From the NCBI GenBank assembly GCA_947625015.1, contig CANQMR010000028.1, forward strand, positions 1 through 38,486: a stretch of DNA of 38,486 nucleotides. Reading direction: 5' to 3'. The notes beneath the pieces are model-generated. The model saw nothing but the letters and a program-made list of their open reading frames with translations, was not told where the DNA came from and did not search any database. A program made the translations under genes and the position numbers. Positions 26,042 to 34,377 of this stretch are shown here, in pieces. Numbering within the stretch: position 1 is the first letter of the stretch; each line of letters opens with the position of its first letter. The stretch is from an uncultured Lachnospiraceae bacterium. GTDB lineage: Bacteria > Bacillota > Clostridia > Lachnospirales > Lachnospiraceae.

Positions 26042-27257
26042 CGGTAAACACCCCCTTCCTTTTCTGCTGAAAAACAATAACCGTCAAAAATACCAAAAGC
26101 AGCGCAACGCCGGTGTAAAGCCAGCGGTTTCGCATAAGCTGCCCTCTTATCTGCTGATAAATCCAGTTACTTCCCACCGCATTGAACCGGGGCATTAAAT
26201 TCCAGCCCACATGACCTACCAGATTTCCCGCGGCATTCAGGCTCGTAAACCACCATACCCCCTGCACCAGTATCGCCACTGCGCTGTCGGTAAGCTCCGT
26301 CAGGAAAAATCCTACGGACAGACAGACAAGCACCGTTGGCAGCAGCCAGAATCCAATATGCTTTACAAAGGCGAGCAGGTCGCTCTTAACGCCCATGCCC
26401 TTTGCAAAATATACCGCCGGTAACAGAGTGGAACAGCTAAGCAGGATAACCGGAATGATCGTCACGAACACCGCCGCCAGAAAGCGGCTTAATATGATTG
26501 AGGTCGAGCTTGCCTTTTGCATATAAATTACCTGCTCCGCCTTTGCCTTCCTGTCCTGAAGCGCTCTGGTGACTGCAAGAAATACCGGCAGAATAGCCAG
26601 CAGGATTCCCATATAGTCGCAAAACAGTCTGGCGTACGCATTCGTCACCCTGTCCTCATTTAAAATGCTGTCATATTCCTGCTTTGCCTGTTCATAGGTG
26701 GCGGGAACATAACAGAATTGCAGATTCTTTTCACTGTAGTTGCTGCCTCCGCCGAGCAGTTTATCAATTTTCTTAAGCTCTTCTTTAAATTCCTCAAAGG
26801 AGATATCCTCCCGCACAGAAATATCATAGTCCGGCATGGGGGCGGCCACGCCTTGTGCCTGCGCATTTTGGCTTATCTCTTCAAGCTCTGCCTTCATCTT
26901 TTTGTAAATCTCATCAAGCTCCTGTTCTGTCACTCCGCTTATCCGCAAAATGCAGTCCTTTACCTGCTCCTGTTCCTCATCATCCAAAATCACCTGTTTG
27001 TAAAATCCAACGGGATAGGTGGTATAACTGTTATTTTCGTAATCCTGAAGCATCTCCTGAAGGGCGTTTTCCATAATGCTTTTCTCATCACTGCTCCGCG
27101 CCGTTCCGGTATACTCCATGTTCGGCTGCGGTTTTAAAGGCGCCTCAAAGGTTCCCATCTGGGAGATGTAAAATACCGCCATACACAGCAGAAAAATATA
27201 ATAGGCAGGGTTCTTTAAATACTGTCCGCACTCCTTTTTCAACATGGTGAAAAACAT
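25995..27257 (-). CDS. ABC-2-type transporter permease
   Basis: 420 residues. A first helix at about 18-36 is followed by a large extracellular domain (about 40-200, acidic, with a helical 'EELDEIYKKMKAELEEI' stretch) and five more helices between 210 and 400. This is the layout of ABC-2 exporters related to multidrug or lantibiotic transport. The gene starts inside the end of the ATPase gene (19-base overlap), with a G-rich ribosome site before the ATG, so translation is probably coupled. Confidence 0.85.
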   Translation of the reverse strand: MFFTMLKKECGQYLKNPAYYIFLLCMAVFYISQMGTFEAPLKPQPNMEYTGTARSSDEKSIMENALQEMLQDYENNSYTTYPVGFYKQVILDDEEQEQVKDCILRISGVTEQELDEIYKKMKAELEEISQNAQAQGVAAPMPDYDISVREDISFEEFKEELKKIDKLLGGGSNYSEKNLQFCYVPATYEQAKQEYDSILNEDRVTNAYARLFCDYMGILLAILPVFLAVTRALQDRKAKAEQVIYMQKASSTSIILSRFLAAVFVTIIPVILLSCSTLLPAVYFAKGMGVKSDLLAFVKHIGFWLLPTVLVCLSVGFFLTELTDSAVAILVQGVWWFTSLNAAGNLVGHVGWNLMPRFNAVGSNWIYQQIRGQLMRNRWLYTGVALLLVFLTVIVFQQKRKGVFTGVGTMLGNRKGKQEA

Positions 27258-28138
27258 GCCTCATCCCCCCTTTCCCGGTACATCAGATACATATAGGCGT
27301 CCTCCACATTTACCTCGCATGCCTTTGCTCCGGCAAACACCTCCTGCAATGGATTTTTTAACAGGAACCGCACCGTCACATGGTCGCTCTGCGTCAGCAT
27401 GCCGGTCACCACATATTGCTTCTTTACCTGGGGCAGCTCCATCCGGGAAATATCCGCCGTATAAATATTGCCCTCGGCTAAAGAAAGCAGCTCTGACACC
27501 GTCCCGTTGTAAACGATTTCTCCCCTGTCCATTATGGCAATATTTTCACAGGTTGCCTCGATATCCCCGACAATATGCGTGGATAAAATGACAATCCGCT
27601 CCCCTGCAATCTCGGAGAGCAGATTCCGGAACCGCACCCGTTCTTCCGGATCTAATCCCGCTGTTGGTTCATCTACAATCAGCACCTTGGGATCATGTAA
27701 AATTGCCTGCGCAATGCCTAACCTTCTCCGCATCCCGCCGGACATGGCCTTTACCTTTGTCCTTTGATTATTCTGCAAATTTACCCGCTCTAAGAGAACC
27801 GGGATTCTCTCCTTCCGCTCTTTTTTTGAAAGGCCGGACAGCACTCCTAAATAATCCATAGCCTCATAGACCGTCATATTTCCATACATGGAAAAATCCT
27901 GGGGCAGATACCCGGTCATTTCCCGCACCTTTCCCGCATTTCCAACAGGCACGCCGCATATATCAATCTCGCCGCCATCCGCCGGAAGCAGGGCGGCTAA
28001 CACCTTCATCAGCGTGGTCTTTCCCGCCCCGTTCCTTCCCAACAAGCCGAACATTCCCTGCGGAATTGTCAGGTTAATCTCCTTCAGGGCCTGTTTGGAA
28101 CCGTAAAATTTGTTGACATTTTCTAACCATATCTCCAC
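27239..28138 (-). CDS. ABC transporter ATP-binding protein
   Basis: 299 residues, first gene of the exporter. Walker A GRNGAGKTT is at residues 34-42, the signature 'MSGGMRRRLGIAQAIL' at about 132-147, Walker B 'VLIVDEPTAGLD' just after it, and 'ILSTHIVGDIE' holds the switch His. The C-terminal ~80 residues resemble those of drug or bacteriocin-resistance ATPases. A longer ATG start (28159) lacks a ribosome site; GTG 28138 has GGAGG nine bases upstream. The substrate is unknown, but the adjacent VanRS-like pair points to cell-envelope stress. Confidence 0.92.
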   Translation of the reverse strand: MEIWLENVNKFYGSKQALKEINLTIPQGMFGLLGRNGAGKTTLMKVLAALLPADGGEIDICGVPVGNAGKVREMTGYLPQDFSMYGNMTVYEAMDYLGVLSGLSKKERKERIPVLLERVNLQNNQRTKVKAMSGGMRRRLGIAQAILHDPKVLIVDEPTAGLDPEERVRFRNLLSEIAGERIVILSTHIVGDIEATCENIAIMDRGEIVYNGTVSELLSLAEGNIYTADISRMELPQVKKQYVVTGMLTQSDHVTVRFLLKNPLQEVFAGAKACEVNVEDAYMYLMYRERGDEACFSPC

Positions 28139-28217
28139 TTTGCAAAACCTCCGTCTCATTTTTAATCACTTGCATGCATATCCGGATAAAAGGGGGGCTT
28201 TTGCTCCCTATGAAGAT

Positions 28218-28251
28218 AAGGTAACCTATATTTCTCTATAATTTCTCTATT
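28218..28251 (-). promoter_or_regulatory. Tandem 11-mer operator upstream of the ABC operon
   Basis: ATTTCTCTATA (28230-28240) and ATTTCTCTATT (28241-28251), plus-strand reading, form a tandem of 11-mers, about 90 bases before the ATPase gene. They resemble the 11-mers at 25393-25414, in the same orientation to the transcribed gene. Just beside them is AAGGTAACCT (28218-28227), also seen at 6429-6438. No clear -10 is visible. The rest of 28139-28405 also contains a short hairpin, GGGGGC-TTTT-GCTCCC near 28192-28208, of unknown use. Confidence 0.6.
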
Positions 28252-28354
28252 TCTGTAAATTAATGATGTAGCTGATATCTAAAATAAAAATCTTTAAATC
28301 GTGTCAAAAATTGTATTTTTATCAGTTATATCTTATAAAATCTGGTTTGTCACC

Positions 28355-28383
28355 TTGATTTTTCACTGTATCTGATATATACT
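28355..28383 (+). promoter_or_regulatory. Promoter of the AAA_14 ATPase gene
   Basis: TTGATT at 28355-28360 and TATACT at 28378-28383 are separated by exactly 17 bases, about 30 bases before the start codon. Good sigma-A match. Confidence 0.65.
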
Positions 28384-28414
28384 AAGAACGGTTACAGGAA
28401 AGGAGTTGATTCTT

Positions 28415-29629
28415 TTGATTAAACGGGAAACCTATATGAGCCGTATCCGCCCATTTATCGGGAATGATCTTATCAAAGTCATAACCGGCATCAGGCGAAG
28501 CGGAAAATCCGTCATGTTAGAGCTGGTAAAGGAAGAACTGACAGAATCGGGCATTCCAGCCGGGCAATTCATCTCTATTAACTTTGAGGATATGAGAAAC
28601 TCCCGGCTTCTTACTGCAAACGCTCTCCACGAAGAAATCCTGAAAAGGACAAAAGACATAGAGGGGAAAGCATATCTGTTCTTTGATGAAATTCAAGAAG
28701 TTGCTGATTGGGAAAAATGCATCAATTCACTCCGCATCTCCCTCGACTGCGACATCTATATCACCGGCTCGAATGCGAAACTCCTTTCCGGAGAGCTTGC
28801 AACATATCTCGCCGGGCGATATGTGGAATTTGTGGTCTATCCGTTTTCTTTTTCTGAATTTTTGGAACTCTATCACACTGTTGACCCAAACGCCACAATA
28901 CAGCAAAATTTCCAGAAGTATCTGCTGTCCGGCGGGATGCCATATCTCGCAAACCTTCGATATGCCGAAGAACCGTCCCGGCAATACCTTACCGATGTCT
29001 TCAACTCCGTCCAGCTCAAAGATATTGTCAAGCGGAATAAGGTGCGCGATGTCGATTTGTTGGAGCGGATCATCGCCTATACAATGGCAAATGTCGGAAC
29101 AACCTTCTCCGCAACCTCCCTCGTGAAATTCCTTAAAAGCGAACAGCGCACCGTAGCGGCAGAGACTGTGCTGAATTACATCAAATACTGCTGCGACGCC
29201 TACCTTCTGTATCAAGTTAAAAGGGAAGATTTGCAGGGGAAACAGATTCTCACATCCAATGAAAAATACTACATTGCCGACCATGGCATTCGCGAGGCGG
29301 TGTTTGGCGGGAATATGCGTGACATCAACCTGATCCTTGAAAACATCGTCCATATGGAGATTCTCAGGCGCGGGTATACGGTCACTGTTGGCAGATTCGG
29401 AAACCGGGAAATTGATTTTGTCTGTCACAAGCGCGGGGAAAAGCTCTATGTGCAGGTTGCCTATCTGCTTGCCACGGAAGAAACGGTCGCACGAGAATTT
29501 GGCGTTTACGATCACATCCGGGACAATTATCCGAAATATGTCGTCACGATGGACGAGATCGACATGAGCCGGAATGGAATCAAACACCGAAATATCCGGG
29601 ATTTTCTGACCTCAGACGAATGGAATTGA
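28415..29629 (+). CDS. AAA_14/DUF4143 family ATPase
   Basis: About 404 residues. The N-terminal AAA_14 domain has a Walker A-like 'GIRRSGKSV' near 24-32 and Walker B 'AYLFFDEIQEV' near 86-96, with a 'YITGSNAKLLSGELATYLAGRY' sensor region. The C-terminal DUF4143 domain (about 200-370) ends in a nuclease-like 'REIDFVCHKRGEKLYVQV' core. The family is abundant in gut anaerobes and its role is unsettled. An earlier TTG (28406) abuts AGGAG; TTG 28415 has nine-base spacing and is the likely start. The gene looks monocistronic. Confidence 0.88.
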   Translation: MIKRETYMSRIRPFIGNDLIKVITGIRRSGKSVMLELVKEELTESGIPAGQFISINFEDMRNSRLLTANALHEEILKRTKDIEGKAYLFFDEIQEVADWEKCINSLRISLDCDIYITGSNAKLLSGELATYLAGRYVEFVVYPFSFSEFLELYHTVDPNATIQQNFQKYLLSGGMPYLANLRYAEEPSRQYLTDVFNSVQLKDIVKRNKVRDVDLLERIIAYTMANVGTTFSATSLVKFLKSEQRTVAAETVLNYIKYCCDAYLLYQVKREDLQGKQILTSNEKYYIADHGIREAVFGGNMRDINLILENIVHMEILRRGYTVTVGRFGNREIDFVCHKRGEKLYVQVAYLLATEETVAREFGVYDHIRDNYPKYVVTMDEIDMSRNGIKHRNIRDFLTSDEWN

Positions 29630-29713
29630 TACAGTGGAGGCATGGTTTTTGATTTCTGTTTTTGTTATTTTGTTTCGTTGTACTCACTTTTTATCATTTA
29701 AGACAATTTTCTT

Positions 29714-30811
29714 TCATTCGGCTTCACTCTCCGGATACAACTCCCCGTAAATTCTGTCGGCATCATAATCCGGCGCATATTTTTCGGCCACCTCGCAGAT
29801 GCGTTGAATATACTCGATGTCATCCTCTTCTAATTCCTCCGCAATCATCCCGACGGATTTATTCTTTGCCAGCTTACGGCAGATTAGGGATATGATTTTC
29901 CGGTTAGCACCCTCAATGCTGCCAATCGTCCTGCCCTTAAGCTCGCCCTCACGCCTTCCTTCATCCTCCGCTTCCTCAAGCTGTCTGCGGTATTCCGTTT
30001 CCCATGCATATTCTAAAACCTGTCCACCCATAAATTCGTCCACCCTTCCTTTCATTGCCGTACGTTTAACAAATGCCTGTTTGCTTACGTCCCACATTAA
30101 CTGCAACAGCAGTACTTTGTCATACTCCCTTAGAATGTGCTCTTTCACCTGGCGGTTTAGCTCCTTCTCAATTGCCTCCAAATCTCCGCCAAGCAGTTCT
30201 TTCATGCGGTCTTCGGCCTCTGCCTTTTCTTTCTCATTTTCTATGCTGTCTTCCGTTTCTTCCGGTTTTGGTTCATACTTCAGTATATAATAAGGCAGCA
30301 TCATATACAACTGTTTTTCAAAAATTTCCTTCAGGGAATAATCCGGATTTTTTATAATGGGCACCCGGTACACCGCCTCTTCCCCGCCCGGCAGGACCAG
30401 TTTATAGGTAAACTGCTCCGGAGTATTTTCGTTGCTCCGCAGGTAAAGCAGGGCGGAATTTTGCACCCGTACCACATAGCTTCCTGCCTCTTCCCGCTCC
30501 ACAAAGTTAACCGCATCCATCCAGTCGTACTCAAAAAGGCGGATGGCAATGTCCCCGTTCGGGTTGCTCTCACACTCCAAATGATACCGCCTGTCCCCCA
30601 CCTTAAACTTAGAATCCGGAAGCCGGTCCTTAATCCGAAAGCTGTTGAATATGCTGGTCTCTACGTTGTACAAATATTCCACTTCGTCTTCCATGCTGTA
30701 ATGGGTTCCAAAGAACTCATTTACCATAGGGATATTCCACTTCGGAACCCGAATACTCATGGTCTTAAAGACATTGTCGTAGACATGCGGGTTGCCATCT
30801 ACGGGTCCCAT
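29714..30811 (-). CDS. Rpn/PD-(D/E)XK nuclease-like protein
   Basis: 365 residues. The N-terminal ~200 match the PDDEXK_2/Rpn group: 'DNVFKTM', a variable 'NEFFGTHY', 'DSKFKVGDRRYHLECESN' and 'IAIRLFEYDW' supply the core strand and E-x-E-type residues. The middle and C-terminus are helical and highly charged, ending with the 'YAPDYDADRIYGEL' motif common in this family. Relatives act as recombination-promoting nucleases or have unknown roles. The frame is open about 30 codons upstream of ATG 30811 but without a usual start codon, so the start is uncertain. A remnant of a similar protein's tail lies at 31100-31177. Confidence 0.72.
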   Translation of the reverse strand: MGPVDGNPHVYDNVFKTMSIRVPKWNIPMVNEFFGTHYSMEDEVEYLYNVETSIFNSFRIKDRLPDSKFKVGDRRYHLECESNPNGDIAIRLFEYDWMDAVNFVEREEAGSYVVRVQNSALLYLRSNENTPEQFTYKLVLPGGEEAVYRVPIIKNPDYSLKEIFEKQLYMMLPYYILKYEPKPEETEDSIENEKEKAEAEDRMKELLGGDLEAIEKELNRQVKEHILREYDKVLLLQLMWDVSKQAFVKRTAMKGRVDEFMGGQVLEYAWETEYRRQLEEAEDEGRREGELKGRTIGSIEGANRKIISLICRKLAKNKSVGMIAEELEEDDIEYIQRICEVAEKYAPDYDADRIYGELYPESEAE

Positions 30812-31042
30812 AATTTTAAAGCGTTCCCTCAGCCGCTCCTCATTCTCTATCCTTTTTTCCTGTATTTTCTTATCCGTATGTGCGTCCTCCGTATTTGTAT
30901 TTCATCTGCGCATCTGATAAGAAAATTCTACCGAAAATAGACAAAATGTGCAATTAAATTTTCTGTAAACTTTTCGTGTCATGGATTTCCATAATTTTGA
31001 ACCGGATGTCAAAAAGTGATGAAATAAATTTGGTAAATTCAC

Positions 31043-31071
31043 GAAAAAACGGCTGCGCAAAATGCACAGCC
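31043..31071 (-). terminator. Terminator of the glycan operon
   Basis: On the minus strand GGCTGTGCA, a TTTT loop and GCGCAGCC form a stem followed by GTTTTTT. It lies after the remnant at 31100 and before the Rpn-like gene, so it would end the operon that runs down from 36969. Confidence 0.8.
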
Positions 31072-31099
31072 GCTCCTACAATCAACACTATCAAATTCA

Positions 31100-31177
31100 T
31101 TATTCTTTCAATGCTTTATATATTTGTTCCACATCATAATCCGGGGCAAAGTCTTTTACCGTTTCGTCAATTCTCAG
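31100..31177 (-). pseudogene. Remnant: C-terminal tail of a Rpn-like protein
   Basis: Twenty-five codons read LRIDETVKDFAPDYDVEQIY followed by KALKE and a stop. This parallels the tail of the neighbouring 29714-30811 protein (EKYAPDYDADRIYGEL). There is no start codon or upstream coding sequence, so this is a leftover of a second copy. A longer open frame on the plus strand here is not considered real. Confidence 0.65.
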
Positions 31178-31264
31178 AAATCAATATGAAATATGTAGCA
31201 TTATTATCGCAAAGTTGGAAATTATTCTCAGCAGGTCAAATTTCGATTCTCTGGTTTTAGGCAT

Positions 31265-31984
31265 TTATAGATTCCTTTCTTTCAAAAACATCTCCAAATC
31301 CTCTGGCGTTCCAAGCCCATGCATTTTTTCTCCTACATCCTTAAAGACAATCTTCTTTCCGTCCTCTATCATCTCGTTATAGATCGGCGCGACATAAAAC
31401 TCGTTGTTGACGCGGATATTCTTTTTTATCATTTGCTTGGCATACTTTACAAAGTCAGTGCCCTTGGCATAGTTGTAAATACCGACTGTCGCCTCGTTTG
31501 ATATGACTTCCTTTTCTCTCACCATTGTGATGTATCCGCTTTCATCATATTTAATGAAACTCCACTTCGGATCGTCTGCGGGCATGGTCATAATAAGACC
31601 ATCGTTGTCACCCATCGCAGAAAGATAATCATTTATGTCCGTATCCACAAACTGGTCGCTGTTTGCGATCATCATAGGATAATCGTTATCTATGTATTTC
31701 TCTGCCAGAAGGACGGTGCATGCAGCCCCCTCTGTTATGTGGTCGACTGTGACTATCGCGCACCCAGGGGCTATTTTTTCAAGTCTTTTCGCAAGCGCGT
31801 ACTTTTCAAGATGTTCTTTCTGACATATGTATACAAATCTGTGTTCACATTCAGGTGTGATATTTTTTGTAACGACCTCTATCATCGGTCTGCCGTTCAC
31901 GTCGATAAGCGGCTTCGGAAACTCATATCCGGCCTTTGCAAATCTGCTTCCCCGACCCGCCATAGGTATAACTATATTCAGCAT
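31265..31984 (-). CDS. Nucleotidyltransferase (sugar/phospho-alcohol NTP-transferase type)
   Basis: 239 residues of the NTP-transferase fold that couples a nucleotide to a phosphorylated sugar or small metabolite. The signature loop MAGRGSRF is at residues 8-15, with K24-P25-L26 and the metal-binding 'MIANSDQF' near 104-111. A short tail ends 'HGLGTPEDLEMFLKERNL', shared with other members. AAGGAG precedes the ATG, 14 bases after the cupin gene. It is the last intact gene of the glycan operon. It might make a CDP- or UDP-activated precursor; the substrate cannot be read from the sequence. Confidence 0.85.
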   Translation of the reverse strand: MLNIVIPMAGRGSRFAKAGYEFPKPLIDVNGRPMIEVVTKNITPECEHRFVYICQKEHLEKYALAKRLEKIAPGCAIVTVDHITEGAACTVLLAEKYIDNDYPMMIANSDQFVDTDINDYLSAMGDNDGLIMTMPADDPKWSFIKYDESGYITMVREKEVISNEATVGIYNYAKGTDFVKYAKQMIKKNIRVNNEFYVAPIYNEMIEDGKKIVFKDVGEKMHGLGTPEDLEMFLKERNL

Positions 31985-31998
31985 TTTCAGTATCTCCT

Positions 31999-32319
31999 TT
32001 ACACCTCGTACTTGTCGTTATTTGCGCCCGGCAGTTTCACTACAACGTTCTCTGCCTTAGTTACGGCGTAGAAATCCGTCGCCTCGTTCGGCTCCATAAT
32101 TATGATGTCCCCTGCCGTATATTCCTTGCCGTTCATTCGGATAGTTCCCTTTGTAACGACTGTTATTTCTGTAGCAATTTTATGGTAGTGCCTCTTTTCA
32201 TATGCTCCTGCGAAATATGACTTTACCGCGACTTCAACGTCGTTTGTCTTATATAGGGTAGGCTCGAAATTTCCGACAAACCAGCCCTTTGTCATATCGT
32301 TCAGCTTTGCAGTTTTCAT
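31999..32319 (-). CDS. Cupin-domain protein
   Basis: 106-residue single-domain cupin ('KSYFAGAYEKRHYHKIATEITVVTKGTIRMNGKEYTAGDIIIMEPNEATDFYAV'). The metal-binding set is partly present: 'HYH' and E in motif 1. In polysaccharide loci such small cupins often act as sugar isomerase/epimerase-like or regulatory proteins, but no function can be fixed. Its ATG overlaps the stop of the preceding nucleotidyltransferase by four bases (ATGA). Confidence 0.8.
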   Translation of the reverse strand: MKTAKLNDMTKGWFVGNFEPTLYKTNDVEVAVKSYFAGAYEKRHYHKIATEITVVTKGTIRMNGKEYTAGDIIIMEPNEATDFYAVTKAENVVVKLPGANNDKYEV

Positions 32320-33035
32320 AAGCCCCTCCTCTCCTCATATTCCTTTATCTTTTCAGGAGAATAGAACGAATGATATTTTTCTTTTTGAATATCATAGTAT
32401 GCAATTCTTCTGCCCATAAGTATCATCTCGTTTATTGACGCAGAAATGTAAAATTTACCGTTAAGGCAGTTGTCCTTTATGATAGCTTTCTTTGCACTTT
32501 CAATAAAGTCTGATCCCTTTCTAAAATAGTAAAATCCGGCGATCGCATCCTTTGAAAGAGGTCTCTTCTCAGCAACTTCCACTACTTCACCGCCCTGTTT
32601 TCTTATATAGCTCCAACGCGGGTGAATGCTCGGAAATGTAATGACTCCCGCGTCAGCGTCGAAGTTTTCAAAGCGGCTGATAACGTCCTTATAATCAACA
32701 TCGATTATCTGGTCGCTGTTAACGATTATAAGTGGTGTATCGTTGTTTATGTAATCCACCGCCATAAGACAAGTACAAAGGGCTCCTCTTGTCTGATTTC
32801 TCAATCTTATAACAATGCTAAGCGGTGAAAGTATCTTTGCCGAGGCATCAAGGTGAAACTCGCTACAATCCTTGTCGTCAAAAACAAAGATATAATTTTT
32901 CGGGTCGATGCAAGAATAATTCTCAATGACCGTCTCAAGCATGGTCTTGCCCTTGATTTCGATTAGTGGCTTCGGGAAAAAGCTGTCCTCAAAAAATGTG
33001 GATTTTCCCATTGAAGGAATAAGTATATTAACCAT
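32316..33035 (-). CDS. Second nucleotidyltransferase-like protein with altered nucleotide loop
   Basis: About 239 residues, a paralogue of the enzyme at 31265-31984. Compared with its neighbour's 'MAGRGSRFAKAGYEFPKPLI', it reads 'SMGKSTFFEDSFFPKPLI': the GxGxR loop has been lost, although K-P-L and the metal 'VNSDQI' are kept. This may mean altered nucleotide preference or lost catalysis. The ATG at 33035 lies after GGAGGT and overlaps the HAD gene by eight bases; a longer TTG start is less likely. Confidence 0.82.
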   Translation of the reverse strand: MVNILIPSMGKSTFFEDSFFPKPLIEIKGKTMLETVIENYSCIDPKNYIFVFDDKDCSEFHLDASAKILSPLSIVIRLRNQTRGALCTCLMAVDYINNDTPLIIVNSDQIIDVDYKDVISRFENFDADAGVITFPSIHPRWSYIRKQGGEVVEVAEKRPLSKDAIAGFYYFRKGSDFIESAKKAIIKDNCLNGKFYISASINEMILMGRRIAYYDIQKEKYHSFYSPEKIKEYEERRGL

Positions 33036-33669
33036 TTCTACCTCCGTTGACTTTATCAATAAGCCTCTTTATATTTTCATAGTTCACATCATAAACCGTC
33101 GCGACTTCAAGAACCGAAGCGCCACTTGCCTTTCCTGCCGCAATTCCGTTGGGGTTGTCCTCGACGACTATGCACTCCTCTGGCGCAAGACCGAATTTTG
33201 AAATTGCGGTCTGATACATTTCGGGATCGGGCTTTGCCTTTTTAACATCCTCGTTTGAAACGATAAGGTCGAGATAATCAATAAGCATCGACTTCTCCAT
33301 CATCAGCTCTATAGTCGATCGTATTGAATTGGAGCACACCGCTATCTTATAGCCTTCATTATGCAGCTTTGAGAGCGCATACTCGTGATGAAACATGGGG
33401 TGACATTTTTCGTGTATCATCTGCGCCGTATACTGCTGCTTCATCTGATTCACAAACCAGTGAAGTTGCTCGGGAAGAAAATACTGCTCGCTTAGCATTT
33501 TCAACTTTACCTTTGTGGGCAGTCCGTCGAAGGTATGTAAATGGTCATATCTGCTTATCTCAATTCCAAACAGCCCGAGCGCTTTATTCAGGGCTTCATA
33601 GTGCCAGTCCTTGGCGTCAATCAGAACGCCATCCATATCAAACAAAACTGCTTTTATTTTATCAATCAT
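33028..33669 (-). CDS. HAD-family phosphatase (beta-phosphoglucomutase-like)
   Basis: 213 residues. The DxD nucleophile motif 'LFDMDGVLIDAKDWHYEALN' is at about 9-28, with the motif-2 Ser in 'VCSNSIR', Lys in 'KAKPDPEMY' and 'VVEDNPNGIAAG' holding the final Asp. This is the HAD superfamily IA group that includes phosphoglycolate and sugar-phosphate phosphatases. A longer start (33690) is in frame, but AGGAG seven bases before ATG 33669 fixes this one. Overlaps of eight bases with both neighbours show tight coupling, pointing to a phosphate-removing step in the same pathway. Confidence 0.88.
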   Translation of the reverse strand: MIDKIKAVLFDMDGVLIDAKDWHYEALNKALGLFGIEISRYDHLHTFDGLPTKVKLKMLSEQYFLPEQLHWFVNQMKQQYTAQMIHEKCHPMFHHEYALSKLHNEGYKIAVCSNSIRSTIELMMEKSMLIDYLDLIVSNEDVKKAKPDPEMYQTAISKFGLAPEECIVVEDNPNGIAAGKASGASVLEVATVYDVNYENIKRLIDKVNGGRNG

Positions 33670-34294
33670 TGAAGTACTCCTTTGCCTCATCTGGATGGTC
33701 GGTACATATCAATATTTTGGCATCATCCAGTTTATATTGCTTTATCTTTCTCCAAAAATTCTTATATTGTTTGCTACCATGGAGATCGGGGGAAACAAGG
33801 CATACCTCCTTGCCGGCATCCACATGATCCACAAGCATTTTCTCCGTAATCCAGTCAGTGGACCAAAAACCGTCAACCCAGACTCCTGCGGCATCTTCAT
33901 ACATATAAGGGTACGGTTCCACTTCACTTTGGCGTGTAAAATAGCGAAGTCCCATCTCTCTAAATTCCACCATCTGCGGCACAGACATATCAAACAGAAA
34001 ATAATTTTGGATATTATATTTACGCAAATAAGTCTTCAAGATATCCTTAAGTCCATCCGCTTTAATGTTTATTGCGAAACAGTACCCGTCATCATATTCG
34101 TGGAGCCAGCCAAATACTTCCTCGGCATCTTGGCACATAGCATCAGCAATATTGTGAGCAATCACCATCCGTCCCATATAATCCCGAACATCTGACTCAA
34201 AACCATATCCTTTCTCTAAGGCGGCGCGGAGGGCCTTGGAAGAATTACCTTCAATTGCAGTATTCCAATACCCTCTATGAGCTAAAATTTTCAT
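33662..34294 (-). CDS. GDPD/PI-PLC-like phosphodiesterase
   Basis: 210 residues. The first 50 residues show the glycerophosphodiester phosphodiesterase signature: 'LAHRGYW' with the first catalytic His, 'EGNSSKALRAALEKGYGFESDVRD' with the metal-binding Glu and Asp, and 'VIAHN' with the second His. No signal peptide is present, so it is cytosolic. Family members split phosphodiesters such as glycerophosphoglycerol. ATG 34294 is preceded by AAGGGA; a TTG two codons earlier is less likely. In this operon it may process or recycle a phosphodiester building block. Confidence 0.83.
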   Translation of the reverse strand: MKILAHRGYWNTAIEGNSSKALRAALEKGYGFESDVRDYMGRMVIAHNIADAMCQDAEEVFGWLHEYDDGYCFAINIKADGLKDILKTYLRKYNIQNYFLFDMSVPQMVEFREMGLRYFTRQSEVEPYPYMYEDAAGVWVDGFWSTDWITEKMLVDHVDAGKEVCLVSPDLHGSKQYKNFWRKIKQYKLDDAKILICTDHPDEAKEYFND

Positions 34295-34377
34295 AATCAA
34301 TCCCTTCTTCCAAATATTAATAATCTCAGCGTTCTAAATATCTTCCAATCCTATTGATATCCTACTTTAATACCATA

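Noticed and set aside
28727-29587. A 286-codon open frame on the minus strand inside the AAA_14 gene
   Set aside because: It lies wholly antisense to a gene with clear ATPase motifs, has no ribosome site and reads like a shadow translation.
30976-31260. A 94-codon plus-strand frame in the gap before the glycan operon
   Set aside because: The minus strand here holds a recognisable gene tail and a terminator; the plus frame has no ribosome site and no family likeness.
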